A stretch of 64,000 nt of DNA from Xiphias gladius (taxonomy: Eukaryota; Chordata; Actinopteri; Istiophoriformes; Xiphiidae): assembly GCF_016859285.1 (NCBI RefSeq), contig NC_053416.1:531501-595500 (forward strand), given 5' to 3'. The notes under the pieces were generated by a model. That model did not search any database. It saw only the letters and a program-made list of their open reading frames with translations, and was not told where the DNA came from. Each line of letters begins with the position of its first letter. The first letter of the stretch is position 1. The position numbers were made by a program, and so were the translations under genes. This document shows, piece after piece, positions 33,259 to 44,956 of the stretch.

Positions 33259-36200
33259 ATGTCCAGGAGCGGAGTGGAAACGGCAGCTCAGAGCCCGCTG
33301 CTCTCCTCCAGGTCTGTACGAACCATCAGCAACACGTTTCATTTTAAACCGCAGCACCTTTATTGACCGGACGCAGCCGGTAGCCCGGCGTCACCTGTCC
33401 CGAGAAAAGACCCGGGAGATGCTCTGTCACATCCACCGGTGAAGGGGACGCTTCGCCTGCCTCACCTTTACGGGCTCAGTCTGACTTGGTGACTAAAACC
33501 TCTCAGAACGGGGTCCTCGTACCGCAGAGCAGACGAGTTGATACAAATGATGATCCGTTCGTCTCGGTCGCTTCCCAGTGTCTCGCTGCCGCAGTGCTGC
33601 CAGATTTGACCGACGAAACTCGCCCAATCAAAGCCCAGAACCCGCCCAGTCGCTGTAACCGAGGCCCGATGGATAGTTTACCCCGCGGGCTGCCGTTTGA
33701 GGCCGTTTTTAGCCTGTAGTTGTCGATATTTTAAAGAATGAAATCTGCCGAATCCTCTGTGATCAGCTCCTGCTCGCAGCGTAGCCGTGGACGTTCAGAC
33801 AACTGTCACTGGGTCACCGTGATACTGAAGGAAACTTAAAAACGTGAAGATTCTGAACGAAGTTCTGCATTCAGAAGCAGCGTCTTTGTTCCATGATATC
33901 TAAGAGGGTATGTGCAGCTCCATTCTGGGTGGACGTCAGAGGTGATGACATCCTGAGAGAGTGTGAGCCACACTGAATCTAAAAACGTGTGTTTCACACA
34001 TTTCACTGAATTAAAATCACGGTTTTGACACAAATTGCTGCAAATCTTTAGTGTTTCAAAGTGGCCTGCGTCCTCCATGAGCCGTGCGTCACTGCCACTA
34101 CTATAGTGTATACACCTGTCCATGGCCCTTCAGCTGACACAGCGGGTGAACGATGAGACCAAAGTATTCCAAACTGGAACCACTTGCCCAAATCAGTTTT
34201 ACTGCCCAATTAAACCCCCCCCAGCCTGGGGGTTTGCCCTGGGTTTCACCTCTCAGGCGACTTACACGCTACTGCTCTACCCTCTGATCGGTGGGGGTCA
34301 GTGTCAGGAAGTAACTAAGAATATTTATTCAAGTACGGAGGTACGGTTTTTGAGGCACTTTAACTTTAAGTGAGTATTTACATCTAAGCTGCTTCGTACT
34401 TCAGAGGCAAAGATTTTACTTTTGACTCCATTACATTTATCTGGCAGGTAGAATTACTGGTAACTCTGCAAAATGACCTTTGACACACACAAAAAACCCC
34501 GGAAAACTTTAACTATTGCTGAAGATTGAACCAGTGGCTTCTAACTTTTTTTGGCTTGTGACTGCTTGATTTTTAAAAAACAAACCCAAAAAAAACGGCC
34601 CCTTGTCACGTTCCGCCAAAGGGACATTTCTCCTCAACTTGTCGCGTGGTTTCATCACGAGTTTGAGGTGGAACGCGTCAGTATTTCACCAAAAGCAAAG
34701 GTGAGAGAGAAACCGAACGGGTACCGGCCACCGTCATGGCGGCAGCCCGCGCTCTGCAGCTCCGCACAGGTCTGATTGAATAAAACAAAGGAAGAGAGAG
34801 ACGGCATCGTTAGGGATGTAGAAAGACGCCGGTTGGGACGATCTGCAGCTGTGTCCCAACCTACACCAATACTACTCTCAAGAGTTCAATCGCTTATACA
34901 AAAACACATTGACCTCTTTATACTTTATTCTTTATTGTCGTTTGATTGACTTTCTAACTGCAAAGTCAATCGATCGATTTGGGGAGGTGTCGCCCTCCTG
35001 CCCCGCCCTCGTGGATTTAGTCTGCACAGTCTGCTTTGAGTGAAGTGTCTTAGTCTCGTTTGCAGTGTGAGCACACACCGCGTTAACCCTGTTTAGGAGT
35101 CAGACTCGGTGTGTGTTGTGGGTTTGGGTCTGAAGCTGTGATGTTGACGGTGTTTGGCGTCCTCAGCTTCTGTTTCAGCCCGTGGTCGTGTGTTTGTGTA
35201 AAGGGCTGGTCGGCTGCCGCGTGGAACGGCCTCCCCGACCCGCTGCTGGCCGCCGGCTCCTCCGGACGCCCCGCCCCCGAGCCGTGGCTCCTCCCCGGCT
35301 GCAGCTCCGTCTACGACAGCCTGGTCAGGTGAGCAACACGCCTGCCGACGCTGTCGGAGTCTACCTGGGGACCGGTCTGGGTCTTCTTTTCTAAACTTCT
35401 GTCGAAAACCGTTTAGCCTCTTGTTTGTGACCAGCTTTCGAATTTTATTTTCCCTTCTTCTTTTGTTGAGGCTACAGGAATAAGACTCGTACAAGTAAAG
35501 AAACTCCAGCTGTGAAAATCTGCAAACCAGTTTAGAAAGAGAGAGGGACTCAGACTAGAAGTGTGACCATCTCTTAGGTCTTTAGTGTCCAAGCGACCTC
35601 GGCTGCAGACAGAGAAGCCGCAGAAACGAACAGCAGACTGACCGGGGACGTGGGGCTCTTGCTTTCTGCTGACTCTTGTTCGTCTTCTTCCTCCTCTCCA
35701 CAGCAACGTCTCTCCGATCCCGTCTCCTCCTCCTGCGAGCGGCCTGCGAGGAAGAGAGAGAGCCGCCGCCAACAAACCCCGCAGGTTCAACCACGAGCCA
35801 TTTCCCTTTTTAGGCGTAGAGGAAATCGGCAGCCGTCCAGTGACGTGACGGTGACGCGTTCACGCGCATCTGTGTGTAGAGGTGTCGATTTCACTCATTC
35901 AAACCTGAAGTGGATTTCGGGCAGGGACTTGGCGGCTGCTCTTGAATTAGTTGGACGAATAGTTCCACATTTTGGGAGTCTGGCTGCCAGTTAGAGCCAG
36001 TGCAGAGTACAGGACCTGGATTTTTCATGACGGCTCACAAAACTTCCCAACTGATCTCAGACCAGGTCTGCGTATTACAAGATCATTTCACCGACGGGAC
36101 TAGATTATATTACAAGAGTCGAAAAATGAGCCGCGTTCTTCCTCAGACATGTTGCGTTTGTACCAAACAAAAGACCCAGGTTCTTCCTCCGCCGCTGCTC

Positions 36201-39200
36201 TTTTGTTGGGATGATGGTGTAGAAGTACTGTGAAAATTATTTCACTAAAGTAAACTACAAAAGTATTAGCATCATCAAAATATTCTTAAAATACCAAAAC
36301 TAAAAGTCCTCGTTAAGCCTTAACTGGCCCTTTTCCGAATAATGTATATCGTGGTGTTAGATTATAATGATTGATGTGTTTAATGTTTACATCCCCTTAG
36401 TTTTGCAGCTGGGGGTCATTTTAACTATCGTGCTGGGCAGTTTAGTCAATAACAATAATAATCGTAATAATACTACATCATAATTCTTTTGATTATACGG
36501 TGGAGCAGTAAAAAAGTCAATAATAGCCTCTGAAATGTAGTGGAGTAAAATCTAAAGTAGCATTAAATGAAATACTCAACGTACAAGGACCTCAAATTTG
36601 TACTTGAGGAAATGTACCTAGTTACTTTCCACCAGGGGAGCAGCTCAGAGCCACAGGGAAGGTTGTGGCTGAGAGAAGAAACGTGAATGAACTTTTAATC
36701 TACAGGAATCATCGGCGTTAAAGTGAGAACATCACATAATTGACTAAAATCACCCGGCTACTAATAAAAAAAAAAACAGGCTGGATTCAATTTTCCCAGT
36801 ATTACAAGAAAATCACAGAAGTCTGGCAGGTCAGTGCAGAACTGCACGACTATGCCACAACCCCAGTGCGGCAGGTGGAGGCGAGATGGTGTCGGTGCAT
36901 CTGATGTGCCACTGCAGCTAAAATACATCAGTGACGTTACAGTAAACGATTCACCGCACAAAGCGCAACTTCTCCGTCTGTTTGTTTTTCCACTCGGACT
37001 GGGGACATTTAACATCGTCTTCGATCCGTTGTTAGTTATTTTACGCATGCCGCTCTTGAGATGATCGAAGGGTAGAATTACACGTACAGATGTGAGGCCT
37101 GCACTGAGGCTTCGATCCCAGTCTGATCTCCGTCGGGTCAAAAGGACAGGGACAGGTTTGGACTCTGATTGTGGACAGTCCCTCTGAACAGTCTGCTGCG
37201 TTTGTCTCCCTCAGGCCGTCCATCCTGGAGCGTTGCATCCTCAAAGTGTCCACCAGCAGTGTGGCTGTGGGGACGGACGATCTGGACAAGAGGTCAGTAC
37301 AGTCTGAAAACTTCACCAACTGCTGCTCCACTTAAAAAAAAAAAAAAAAAAGTCGCCGCGCACACAACAAATGAAACAAACTCAACCAACACGCAAAACC
37401 CATAAGATTCCCTGTGGAGTTTTACACAATACACATTCCTGCCCATGGTGACGCAATATTCCACCGATCCACAGGTGGCAGTAACGTACCGAGATGCCCC
37501 AACAAAGGCAGTGAAGAAGACTTTTAATGAAAGGCACAAAAACAAGCTGGAATAAAATCACTTTACATTTAGACTGTGTTGGTTTAATTTTATACATTTT
37601 TCTGTTGCACTTGTTTGTATAAGTGATGAAACAATTTTTTTCATCAGATGTAAGAAGTTAGGACAGACTACCTTTAACTGAGCCCCTTTCTGGTCCCCGC
37701 AGGTCTCCCATCGGTCGCTGCTACCCCCGCCTCCCGGATCCGGCCAACACCGAGACCAACGCTGCGGTTCTGAAGCGGCGGCAGAAACAGATCCAGTACG
37801 GCAAGAACACCAGCGGCTACCAGAACTACCTGCAGCAGGTCCCCAAGTGAGAAAACACCCCGAGCTGATACTGATGAGTTTAAACGCCAACAGCTGGTGG
37901 TCGGTAGGTCGGACGGCAGGTAGCTCGCTCTGACGCTGATGACCGACCTAATGACCTGACTGACCTTCTTCAGGCACAAACTCGAACTTTCACGTCTGGA
38001 CGTGATGAGACATCGTCAGACTATCGGTCTAAATAATAACTCACTGAATATTCTGTGGTTTTCTTTTTTTAATAAGTGAATCAGTCGTCTCTGCTCTTCG
38101 GACCCTGATCTCTCCTCCTCCTCCTCAGGCACCTGAGGGACCCGAAGCTCCACCCATCCACCCCCAACAAGTACAGGAAGTACAGCCGGCGGTCCTGGGA
38201 CATGCAGGTGCGTCTGTGGAGGCGAGCGCTGCACCTGTGGGACCCTCCGACCGACAACCAGCCGGACGCCACCGACTCACAGGACCCAGTGGAGCAACTG
38301 TAGGTGGAGACCAGTGTGTTGACTTCACTGATGCGGAGTTTGTAGTGTCTGGACTACAGCTGCAACCAACAACTATTTATTAATATTTATTCTGATGATT
38401 TGTCTCTTGAGTTGATCGACTACACGTTTGGGAAATGGTGATGGACGGTTGTCATCTTCAAATGTTGTTTTCTTCGAGCAATTGTCCAAAACCCAACGCA
38501 GATTTGATTGTGGTACAAAATTGAGAAAACAGATTCTTCACATTGGAGAATTTTATACAATTAATAATATAACTTGTTTTTAGTTGCTATAAAACATTGC
38601 AGGAAAGCCTGATCATTCTTTTTCTGCAAATAACTAATTCATTATGAATAATTTAATGAAACGCCAACCTAGTAAAAGCTCAGCAGGAAGGAAGTGGCTG
38701 CTAATGTGTCTTAACTCATCACTTCATTACTACGGGTTCAGATGAATACGGATCCCGGTGCTGAGATGAGATCTGCATTGTTTTTGTAGGCAGAGCCAGT
38801 TGGAGAAGATGACCTCTGACCTGTGTGAGGACAGAGGAGAGAAGCAGAGAGAGAAGGAGACTCCAGCGGCCTCTAAAGCCTCCTCTGTGTCTCCTCTGTC
38901 GGCCGGGACGTCACTGGAGCTGCCTGGACCCTGGACCGTCCCCTTCTCCCCGGTAACAGCACTGAACTGATTAATGACGCATATTCAATGATCAAAAGTG
39001 GCCTTCAGCAACGATGTCCGCCCGTATCTCCGTTACGGTGCGCGGCCTGATTAACCCCCCGGGGGGACAAAATATGTCCAAGGTGTCCTTCCTTGTCTCT
39101 TGGGGAAACTTGCCTTGGGCTACGAGTTACTGCCTTGCAGAGGCTTAATGCCAGACACTCATCGCAGCGTTGAAGTGCCAAGTGGTGTTGGGCCTCTGCT

Positions 39201-40580
39201 GATGGGAAGTTTCATTATTTTCCCAGACGCCCGGAAACCAACCAGTACTCCAGAGCCGGAATGGTTGATTTAATCGATCGACAGAAAAGTAATTGGTAAC
39301 AACTTGAAGTTTCATCAGCATGTCTGTTTTCTTCGGGCAGGAGGCTGAGACGAGCCATCGGCCGCTTCGCTCCCCGCCCGGCCTCAGCTACTCCCTCAGG
39401 AATCAGCTGACCACCAGCGACAACATGAACGACTGGCTCCGCCTGCTGCTGGAGGCGGACCACATCCAAGGTGAGGTCGCTCGGGTCACATGATACACGT
39501 CTGGCGTTCTGCAAAACAATCGGTTTCGTAGAGCCCGAGGTGACGTCGCCAAATTTCTTGTTTTTGTCCTGCCAACAGCTCAACACCCAACGACATTCAT
39601 GGAAAATCAGCAAATTATCAAAAACACACAACCACCACACCGGTCAGGACGAAACACACAATACATGTTCCAAGTGCTGCTGGGAAACCGTTTTCTCTGG
39701 GGCTCTGTCCAGCATCAGGATAAAGAAACGTGTTTACGCATCATTGTCCATTTGTTTTTGTGCGTTTCTGCAAAATAGTTGCGTGTCCTTTTATCAGTGA
39801 GAAAATACTGCAAAGATTCGCAGTCGACCGAAGTCTGGACCTGTTCAGAGAGCGGTGAGCGAAACCCTTCTCCGCCGTGGACTACGTAACGTCACCCTGA
39901 AGTGTTTACTTATGTCAGAAGACGTTTTAGAGTTCAGCCTCATTCAGACATGACAGGAGGTTTGGAAGGAGAGAGACGGCAGTGAGATGAAGCTCTGAGG
40001 AGAAGAGTGCTTTCAGTTCCCGTCCAAGCTGCAGCGCTGAGGGGTTTTAGATCCTGTTTTCATTATATCTGAGGCGGTTTGAGGTTTTTAACTCTGGTCC
40101 CAGGAAACTGGTTTTTATAGACTGATCCTCTCTGTGCCCGTTTTTTTTTTTTTTTTTTTTTTTAAAAAGCTGGTTCTTTCTATGTGTTTAATCGTTTTAT
40201 TATAAACTAAATTAATTAAATTCAAATAGATTCTATTTTAGTTTTCTTTGTACGTTGGCGACAGATTGAACTATGGTATTGCAGTGGTTTTAGAGGGCGG
40301 CGTTTGGTCTCATTTAATCTGACGTCATTCAGTTCAGACCCGTGTCACTGACAGTGAAACAGAAAAGTTTGCTTTTCCATAAGTGACTCAGGTGTTTATT
40401 CAGGCATGAAACCAACATGTTAAATCGCCCTCAGATTAAAGTGCAGGTCTCAAAGGAGCTTAAGAAATGGACATTGAGTTTCTGACCCCCGCCTTGTCTG
40501 ACTTTGTCGTCCTAGATCTCAGCTCTGATGACCAGCAGGTCCCTGTGTTTTCTGACCAGCTCTTGTGGAATCCGTACTGA
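33259..40580 (+). CDS. slbp2: Stem-loop binding protein 2
   Basis: Binds the 3' stem-loop of replication histone mRNAs; the SLBP2 paralogue of fish and amphibians is oocyte-type and stores histone mRNA. Exons: 33259-33311, 35179-35328, 35704-35784, 37215-37292, 37703-37846, 38129-38299, 38790-38952, 39341-39470, 40516-40580; 1035 nt, 344 aa. The RNA-binding domain lies in exons 5-6 and carries [40 protein letters not shown] and ALHLWDPP. It is close to human SLBP ([28 protein letters not shown]) and keeps the TPNK threonine. Before it: [20 protein letters not shown]. The N-terminus ([17 protein letters not shown], then [11 protein letters not shown]) rests on a weak exon 1 donor (gtctgt) but is phase-correct; an alternative ATG at 35141 is possible. 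Residues after the domain are unlike human SLBP. Weakest part: exons 1-2. Confidence 0.87.
33312..35178 (+). other. slbp2: slbp2 intron 1
   Basis: Contains the repeat shared with 10.1 kb (33757-33868) and an ACTTAAGTAAAG-type fragment (34310-34450). On minus, 34225-34292 has gggtagagcag and gaggtgaaacccaggg, reminiscent of the A and B boxes of a decayed tRNA-derived SINE head. None is coding. Confidence 0.5.
33757..33868. repeat. Second copy of the 10.1-kb repeat
   Basis: Carries gcgtagccgtggacgt, cagacaactgtcactgggtc and gatactgaaggaaac in the same order and orientation as 10110-10225, with scattered substitutions. Confidence 0.75.
35329..35703 (+). other. slbp2: slbp2 intron 2
   Basis: No element recognised; ends in a strong pyrimidine tract (cttcttcctcctctccacag). 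Confidence 0.5.
35785..37214 (+). other. slbp2: slbp2 intron 3
   Basis: Has a repeat trace at 35945-35985 (gaatagttccacattttggg), an ACTTAAGTAAAG-family fragment about 36230-36640 (ending gtacctagttactttccacc) and otherwise A/T-rich DNA. Confidence 0.5.
37293..37702 (+). other. slbp2: slbp2 intron 4
   Basis: Contains an A18 run at 37334-37351; nothing else recognised. Confidence 0.5.
37703..38299 (+). CDS. slbp2: slbp2 exons 5-6: RNA-binding domain
   Basis: Exon 5 (37703-37846) ends in QQVPK across the junction; exon 6 (38129-38299) starts [20 protein letters not shown]. This is the unique SLBP fold. The [21 protein letters not shown] and LWDPP signatures are all present. The exon 6 donor is CT then gtaggt, chosen because it restores frame into exon 7 ([11 protein letters not shown]). 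Confidence 0.95.
38300..38789 (+). other. slbp2: slbp2 intron 6 with fish repeat
   Basis: 38355-38680 (ctgcaaccaacaactattta..gagttgatcgactacacg) is an inverse-orientation copy of the ATCGATTAATCGTTGCAGCTC repeat seen near 46300-46525 and 49240-49480. Confidence 0.5.
38790..40580 (+). CDS. slbp2: slbp2 exons 7-9: C-terminal extension
   Basis: Three exons after the RNA-binding domain. Exon 7 is Lys/Glu- and Ser-rich ([17 protein letters not shown]) and ends GPWTVPFSP. Exon 8 gives [20 protein letters not shown] then LLEADHIQ. Exon 9 gives [20 protein letters not shown] then Y and TGA at 40578-40580. Phases chain exactly. The tail does not resemble the human SLBP C-terminus. Confidence 0.8.
39471..40515 (+). 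other. slbp2: slbp2 intron 8
   Basis: No exon; a T23 run at 40141-40163 is the only notable element. Confidence 0.5.
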
Positions 40581-40696
40581 TCGTCCCCGGACCACCGCCA
40601 GTCTGAAACCGACAGGGTTCAGTCATCAGTCAGCGTCTTCGTCAAGCAATCTCAATGTGACGCCGTCATCGTCTGGACCTCGTACTCTGTTGATCC

Positions 40697-40752
40697 TGTG
40701 TGTGCGTGCGTGCGTGCGTGTGTGCGTGCGTGCGTGTGCGTGTGTGTGTGTT
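40697..40752. repeat. (TGCG/TG)n microsatellite in slbp2 3'UTR
   Basis: Alternating purine-pyrimidine tract of TGTG and TGCG units, of Z-DNA-forming type, about 120 nt past the stop codon. Confidence 0.92.
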
Positions 40753-41412
40753 TGGTGGTGGGCGGGAGGGTCCAGTACCCAGTACGTTCGTCTGTTTTAA
40801 GATCACTGAAGATTTACTATAACGACAGCAGGGATGTGACTGCTCCTTGATCCGACCTACATCCACCCCTCCGTGATCTCTTCTCAGAGGTGGGAGGGGG
40901 GCCGCGACCTGGAGAGAACTGAGAGGAACCGGCCCCCAGAAGTGTCGAGATTTCCCAGCTGCTCTTGAACGCGTTCTCGGGTCGGGACCTGAGCATGGTA
41001 CTATAGTTTGCACTTTATAGATTTATGTTGAACTGCATCAGATGGAGCACTTCTCACCTGCATCATGTTTAAGTTTTACGAGTCCTGCACCGATGGAAAA
41101 GCTGCTAATTGTTTTGTACTTGAAGTCACTTATTGTGTGTATTGATCCGGTTTGGTGTCACTTTGTCGCCTCCCTGTGGGCCGCTGTTGTCGTCTTTGGT
41201 CCACCTTCTCCTTCATGCTCTGCCGTCTCTGTCTGGATCAGGCTCCAGCTCCTCCTCCTCCTCCTCTTCACCGCCATGTTTTTTCTAAAAAACAAAGGAG
41301 GGGAAAAGGCTGTCACTTTGTGTTGTTGTGAGTTTTCTTTTACTTTTTTGTGTTTACCAATATGTCAATTTCTGCTGCTTGAATATCGAGCGGAAAGCTG
41401 AAAGATGTGATT

Positions 41413-41430
41413 AATAAAGATGTAAATAAA
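41413..41430 (+). terminator. slbp2: Tandem slbp2 polyadenylation signals
   Basis: Two AATAAA hexamers 12 nt apart, the second overlapped by UGUAAAUA. Confidence 0.75.
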
Positions 41431-41450
41431 GTGTTAGAAATTCAAACCGA

Positions 41451-42010
41451 CCTGTTTTCTTGTTCTTCAGTCTAAAAACGTGTCGGTCCCCTTTAGAGGA
41501 ATTGCAGGAGCGGGGCCAGAGGGGTGGCACAGGCCCCCCCCACCAGAGTCAGGAAGGGATGGGTCGTTGTCTTATTGTATCATGGATGGATTAACGGGCC
41601 CTTGGGCACAGGCCCGGGGCCCCTGGACCAGAACCTCTGCATGAAGATGCTGGAAAGTGCTGCAGCTGGGTTGTGTGTAGTGGTTTTGTCTCTTAGTCTG
41701 GGGGTCTTTAAAGCGGTGCCCCGGTCTTACCCCCCCCCTAGAAAAAATGTTCGAGTTATGTTAAATTCGAGATTTGATCCCATCATTTTGACTTAGTGCT
41801 GATAATGGGATTCCCAGGTTGAGAGAGAAAGTGAGAACTGAGATTTTAAACTGACTTTTTTTTTTTCTCTCGTGTTTTTGACCGATACCATCGGTGTTTA
41901 CATCCCCGACTTTTCCTCTTAGAGCGGATAAAACGTGGGAAATAAAACCGTGTCAGCATCAGTACAGAGCTTTTAAAGAAGTCATCTCCTCCTCTACCCG
42001 AAGAACTGCC

Positions 42011-42051
<41 letters not shown>

Positions 42052-42100
42052 CACTGTGTAACTTGATGGTTTTCTTTGTTTTAATCACCACCTGGTGCAG
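41451..42100. other. slbp2-fam53c intergenic
   Basis: No gene. Holds (GT)n at 42013-42050. A short stretch about 41570-41640 (tggatggattaacgggccct..gcacaggcccggggcccctg) looks like a dispersed fish repeat. Confidence 0.45.
42013..42050. repeat. (GT)n microsatellite
   Basis: About 19 GT units between slbp2 and the fam53c CpG region. Confidence 0.96.
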
Positions 42101-42149
42101 GTGCGGGTGAAGGTAACTCTGCCACATCACATGCCAACGTCCCTCCCAG

Positions 42150-43900
42150 GTGTAACCGAGCGAACGAGGTGACTGTCTGGGGGATGAAGGTGTTTCCTCC
42201 GTCCACACGGTGGTGGTGGTGCTGCTGCTGCGGCCGGAGCCGGAGCATCGGTGCGGGCTGACGGTGAAATAATCTCCCCCGTGCGTTTCTCCTGTGACCG
42301 CACTCGTCACGCACCGTTTCGGCTCCCGAACATCTGCCGATGAAATTCCAGAACGCGGCAGAAATGACCGGCGCGACCGCAGACCCGCTGCCGTAAACAA
42401 GCGGCGCGGGTCGGCATTAAAACTACAACTCCCATCATCCCCCGGCGTCTTCGGGCTAATTCTCACACTTGCCGAATTTTATTTCCTTATGTCAGATTTG
42501 TGTTGCGGTAACGTGCCGTCAGCGGGGCCGTGGATCAGATAAAACCAGATGAAGTGTAAATAAACAGCAGGTGCTGGTGCCGTGATGAGGTGTAGCACCG
42601 CCCCTCCGCCTCCTCCTGCCTGGCACCGTAAATGTTATTTATGAATGCCACCGCTCACGGGCGTGTGCACGCAGATTCCTTATTATTTTGTTTTAATCAT
42701 CTGGAGACCTCGGACACTGGTCGCGGTCGATGCTTCGGCCGGTCCCGGACCCTGCGGTGCCCGCTGTGCGCGGTTAGATCCGGGCTTTAATTCATCGTGG
42801 AGGGTTTGGCGGTGGCAGGCGGAGCGGTGTGTTCGGCTCTTTAATAATAACGTTACTGGGTCAATACGCCGAGCGCCGCCGCTGTCTGCCAGCCCGCTGC
42901 GCCCACCGGAGCCGCTTCAGCCCGTCACCCGGACCTGCCGTCCGACAAGGTAAGCATGCCGCCCGGCTGACAGTGAGCAAAACGACCGCTTGTTTTGCGG
43001 TTCCCTGTCCGTGGCAGCTAGCTGGTCCTGGCTGCTCCATCCCGCAGCATCCCGCCGTGTTGCCCCCTCACGCCGCTCAGAGCGCTCACAGGCCGGCCAG
43101 ACCTCACTATCACCACCGTTATTCCCGTTATTGTCGGCTAGCACCGGCTCCGGGTGTGACTCAGCCCGTGAGTCGTGCGGGTTTTTTCAGACACAACGTC
43201 TCTGAGCAGAGGGCTGGAGGAGGGACGATCACCCCGGACTGCCCCTCTGATGTTCGGGGTTTGTTTGTGACAAACGCGGCTAACGCTGCTAGCGGGTCCG
43301 TTAGCCGCCGTTAGTGAGCCGCTGCTCCGGGATGCAGCCAGGCGGCCGGTGTAGCTCCCCGTTAGCCCCGCAGACCCGCGGAGCAGATCAGCGTGAGCCC
43401 CCGGAGTCGGTGAGGCGGCGGAGGAGGCGCCGTGTTCAGTCGGCAGATTTGTTTCAGCGAGCAAGATGGCTGAATTTATTGTGCCGACCTTGACAGTAAT
43501 AACAAGATGACATATTATTTATAACGAGCTAACTGCTCGGGATGCGCGGTAACGGGAGCTAGCCCGGTGGTTCAACCGGCTGCCCGGACACCCCAAACCT
43601 GAATTATTTTATTTTTCTACGCGGGGTTTATGTCAGATTTTCATCATGATATTTCCACATGTATTCTGCATTGAAACGGGGAAACCGCTACACGGGCGCG
43701 TTAGCATCCCTCATTGAAAACAATGGGATCTGTTAGCCACAAGCTAGCAGCAGCCGGAGATGCCCAGCGGCCTCAGCGAGTCCGGCATCAGAGAGGCGGC
43801 GAGGCCTCCGCCGCCCCGGACCGCCACACACCGACCCACAGCCGTTATTTAACCGCAGCAAACCACGTGTTTAACCGGACCCTCGTTAACGCCGCGGCTC
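42150..43900 (+). promoter_or_regulatory. fam53c: CpG-rich promoter region of fam53c
   Basis: Markedly GC- and CpG-rich compared with its surroundings. A probable non-coding first exon ends at 42949 with TCCGACAAG then gtaagc. The reading frames here (for example 42829-43314, 43138-43464) are GC-rich chance frames. Confidence 0.6.
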
Positions 43901-44019
43901 CATCCGAAGTAATAAAAAAAAAAAAATCAAATTAAAGGTGTTTCAACCAGGGTCCCTCCCGTCTGTGGCCCCTGACCTCGTTTCTACCAGGGGCCAAAAT
44001 CCTCATAAATCCTTCGACA

Positions 44020-44956
44020 GAGCTGGAGAGCAATGAAGTACATTTACTCAAGTTACGGTACTTAAGCACAATTGTGAGGAACTTGAGTATTCCCAGTTTA
44101 TGCCACTCTATACCTCTTCTCCACCACGTTTATCTGACATTTGTAGTTTCTAGTTCATGTTCCAGATTGAGATTTAACGTCGAAAAGCCCCCGACAAGCT
44201 TCTGAAATACGACACATAACATTCAGTAAAGCAGGGGCCTAGCGGAGACCCGCTGTCGTCCGTCAGGTGTCTATGAGATGCCAAAGAGACAGTTCCCCTC
44301 TTGTTGGTTTGATCATGTTCGAGACCCAAAGGGTTAAAACTGTCCAACAGAATCCGAGATGAGAGAAAAGTCCAGCCGGAGAGCTGCGTGAGAGGAGGAG
44401 GAAGTCTTCTGTAATTGATGTCAGACACCGTCGGTTTCAGAGGCAAATCTTGGTCTTCTCACTGCATTTATCTGACAGCCCAGGTAGCTGATCGCTTCGC
44501 AGACGAAGATTGCATCCGAAAAGAACATGTGACGAGTTTATAGAGAGAAGACGCAGTGTTCAACATTGCACCGGTGGCTCCCGACCCACCTGTCTCTGAC
44601 CTCCGAGGTACAACGAGGAAGTCGGTGTTTAGCTGTGTCTCCCTGAGTCTCAGAGGAGAGACGTTCCTCCTCTAAACCTCTCGCACGTTTCGTTTCGCTC
44701 AGCAATCAAAGATCAGAGAAAAGTCCAGAGACTGAATCCGGATCAGTGAGTGGGAACTGACGACCCCTCGGGTTCACCTGGCGACCCTCTGGAGGGGCCC
44801 GACCCCCGGGTTGGGAACCAGTGGACCGAACTCTCTCCCTGTCTGTGACGTAGCTAAAAGCAGGTCCAGCAGTAAAACGCTGCCGAAGCCTCCGTGACTC
44901 AGGATCAATGATCTGAGAATCAGAGACCAGTCACAGGAGACAGGTCCCTGCACAGT
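44020..44956 (+). repeat. Fish repeat preceding minisatellite B
   Basis: Starts gaagtacatttactcaagtt and contains tttatctgacatttgtagtt. The section 44760-44822 (gacccctcgggttcacctgg..gggttgggaaccagtgg) and the 130-nt flank shared with 23237-23370 follow. I read it as one element leading into the array; it has no ORF. Confidence 0.6.

Larger units (their letters stand above)
40581..41450 (+). other. slbp2: slbp2 3'UTR
   Basis: About 860 nt from the stop to tandem AATAAA signals at 41413-41418 and 41425-41430. It contains a UGUG/UGCG tract (40697-40752) and a UGUAAAUA Pumilio-type site at 41421-41428 that overlaps the second hexamer. Confidence 0.65.

Noticed and set aside
35111-35178. slbp2 start at ATG 35141
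   Set aside because: Open upstream of exon 2, but the acceptor at 35178 fits the phase of the promoter-proximal exon at 33259; kept only as an alternative.
41846-42466. 206-aa minus-strand frame
   Set aside because: Runs through a (GT)n microsatellite and CpG-rich promoter DNA; composition is THTHTH and no family resemblance.
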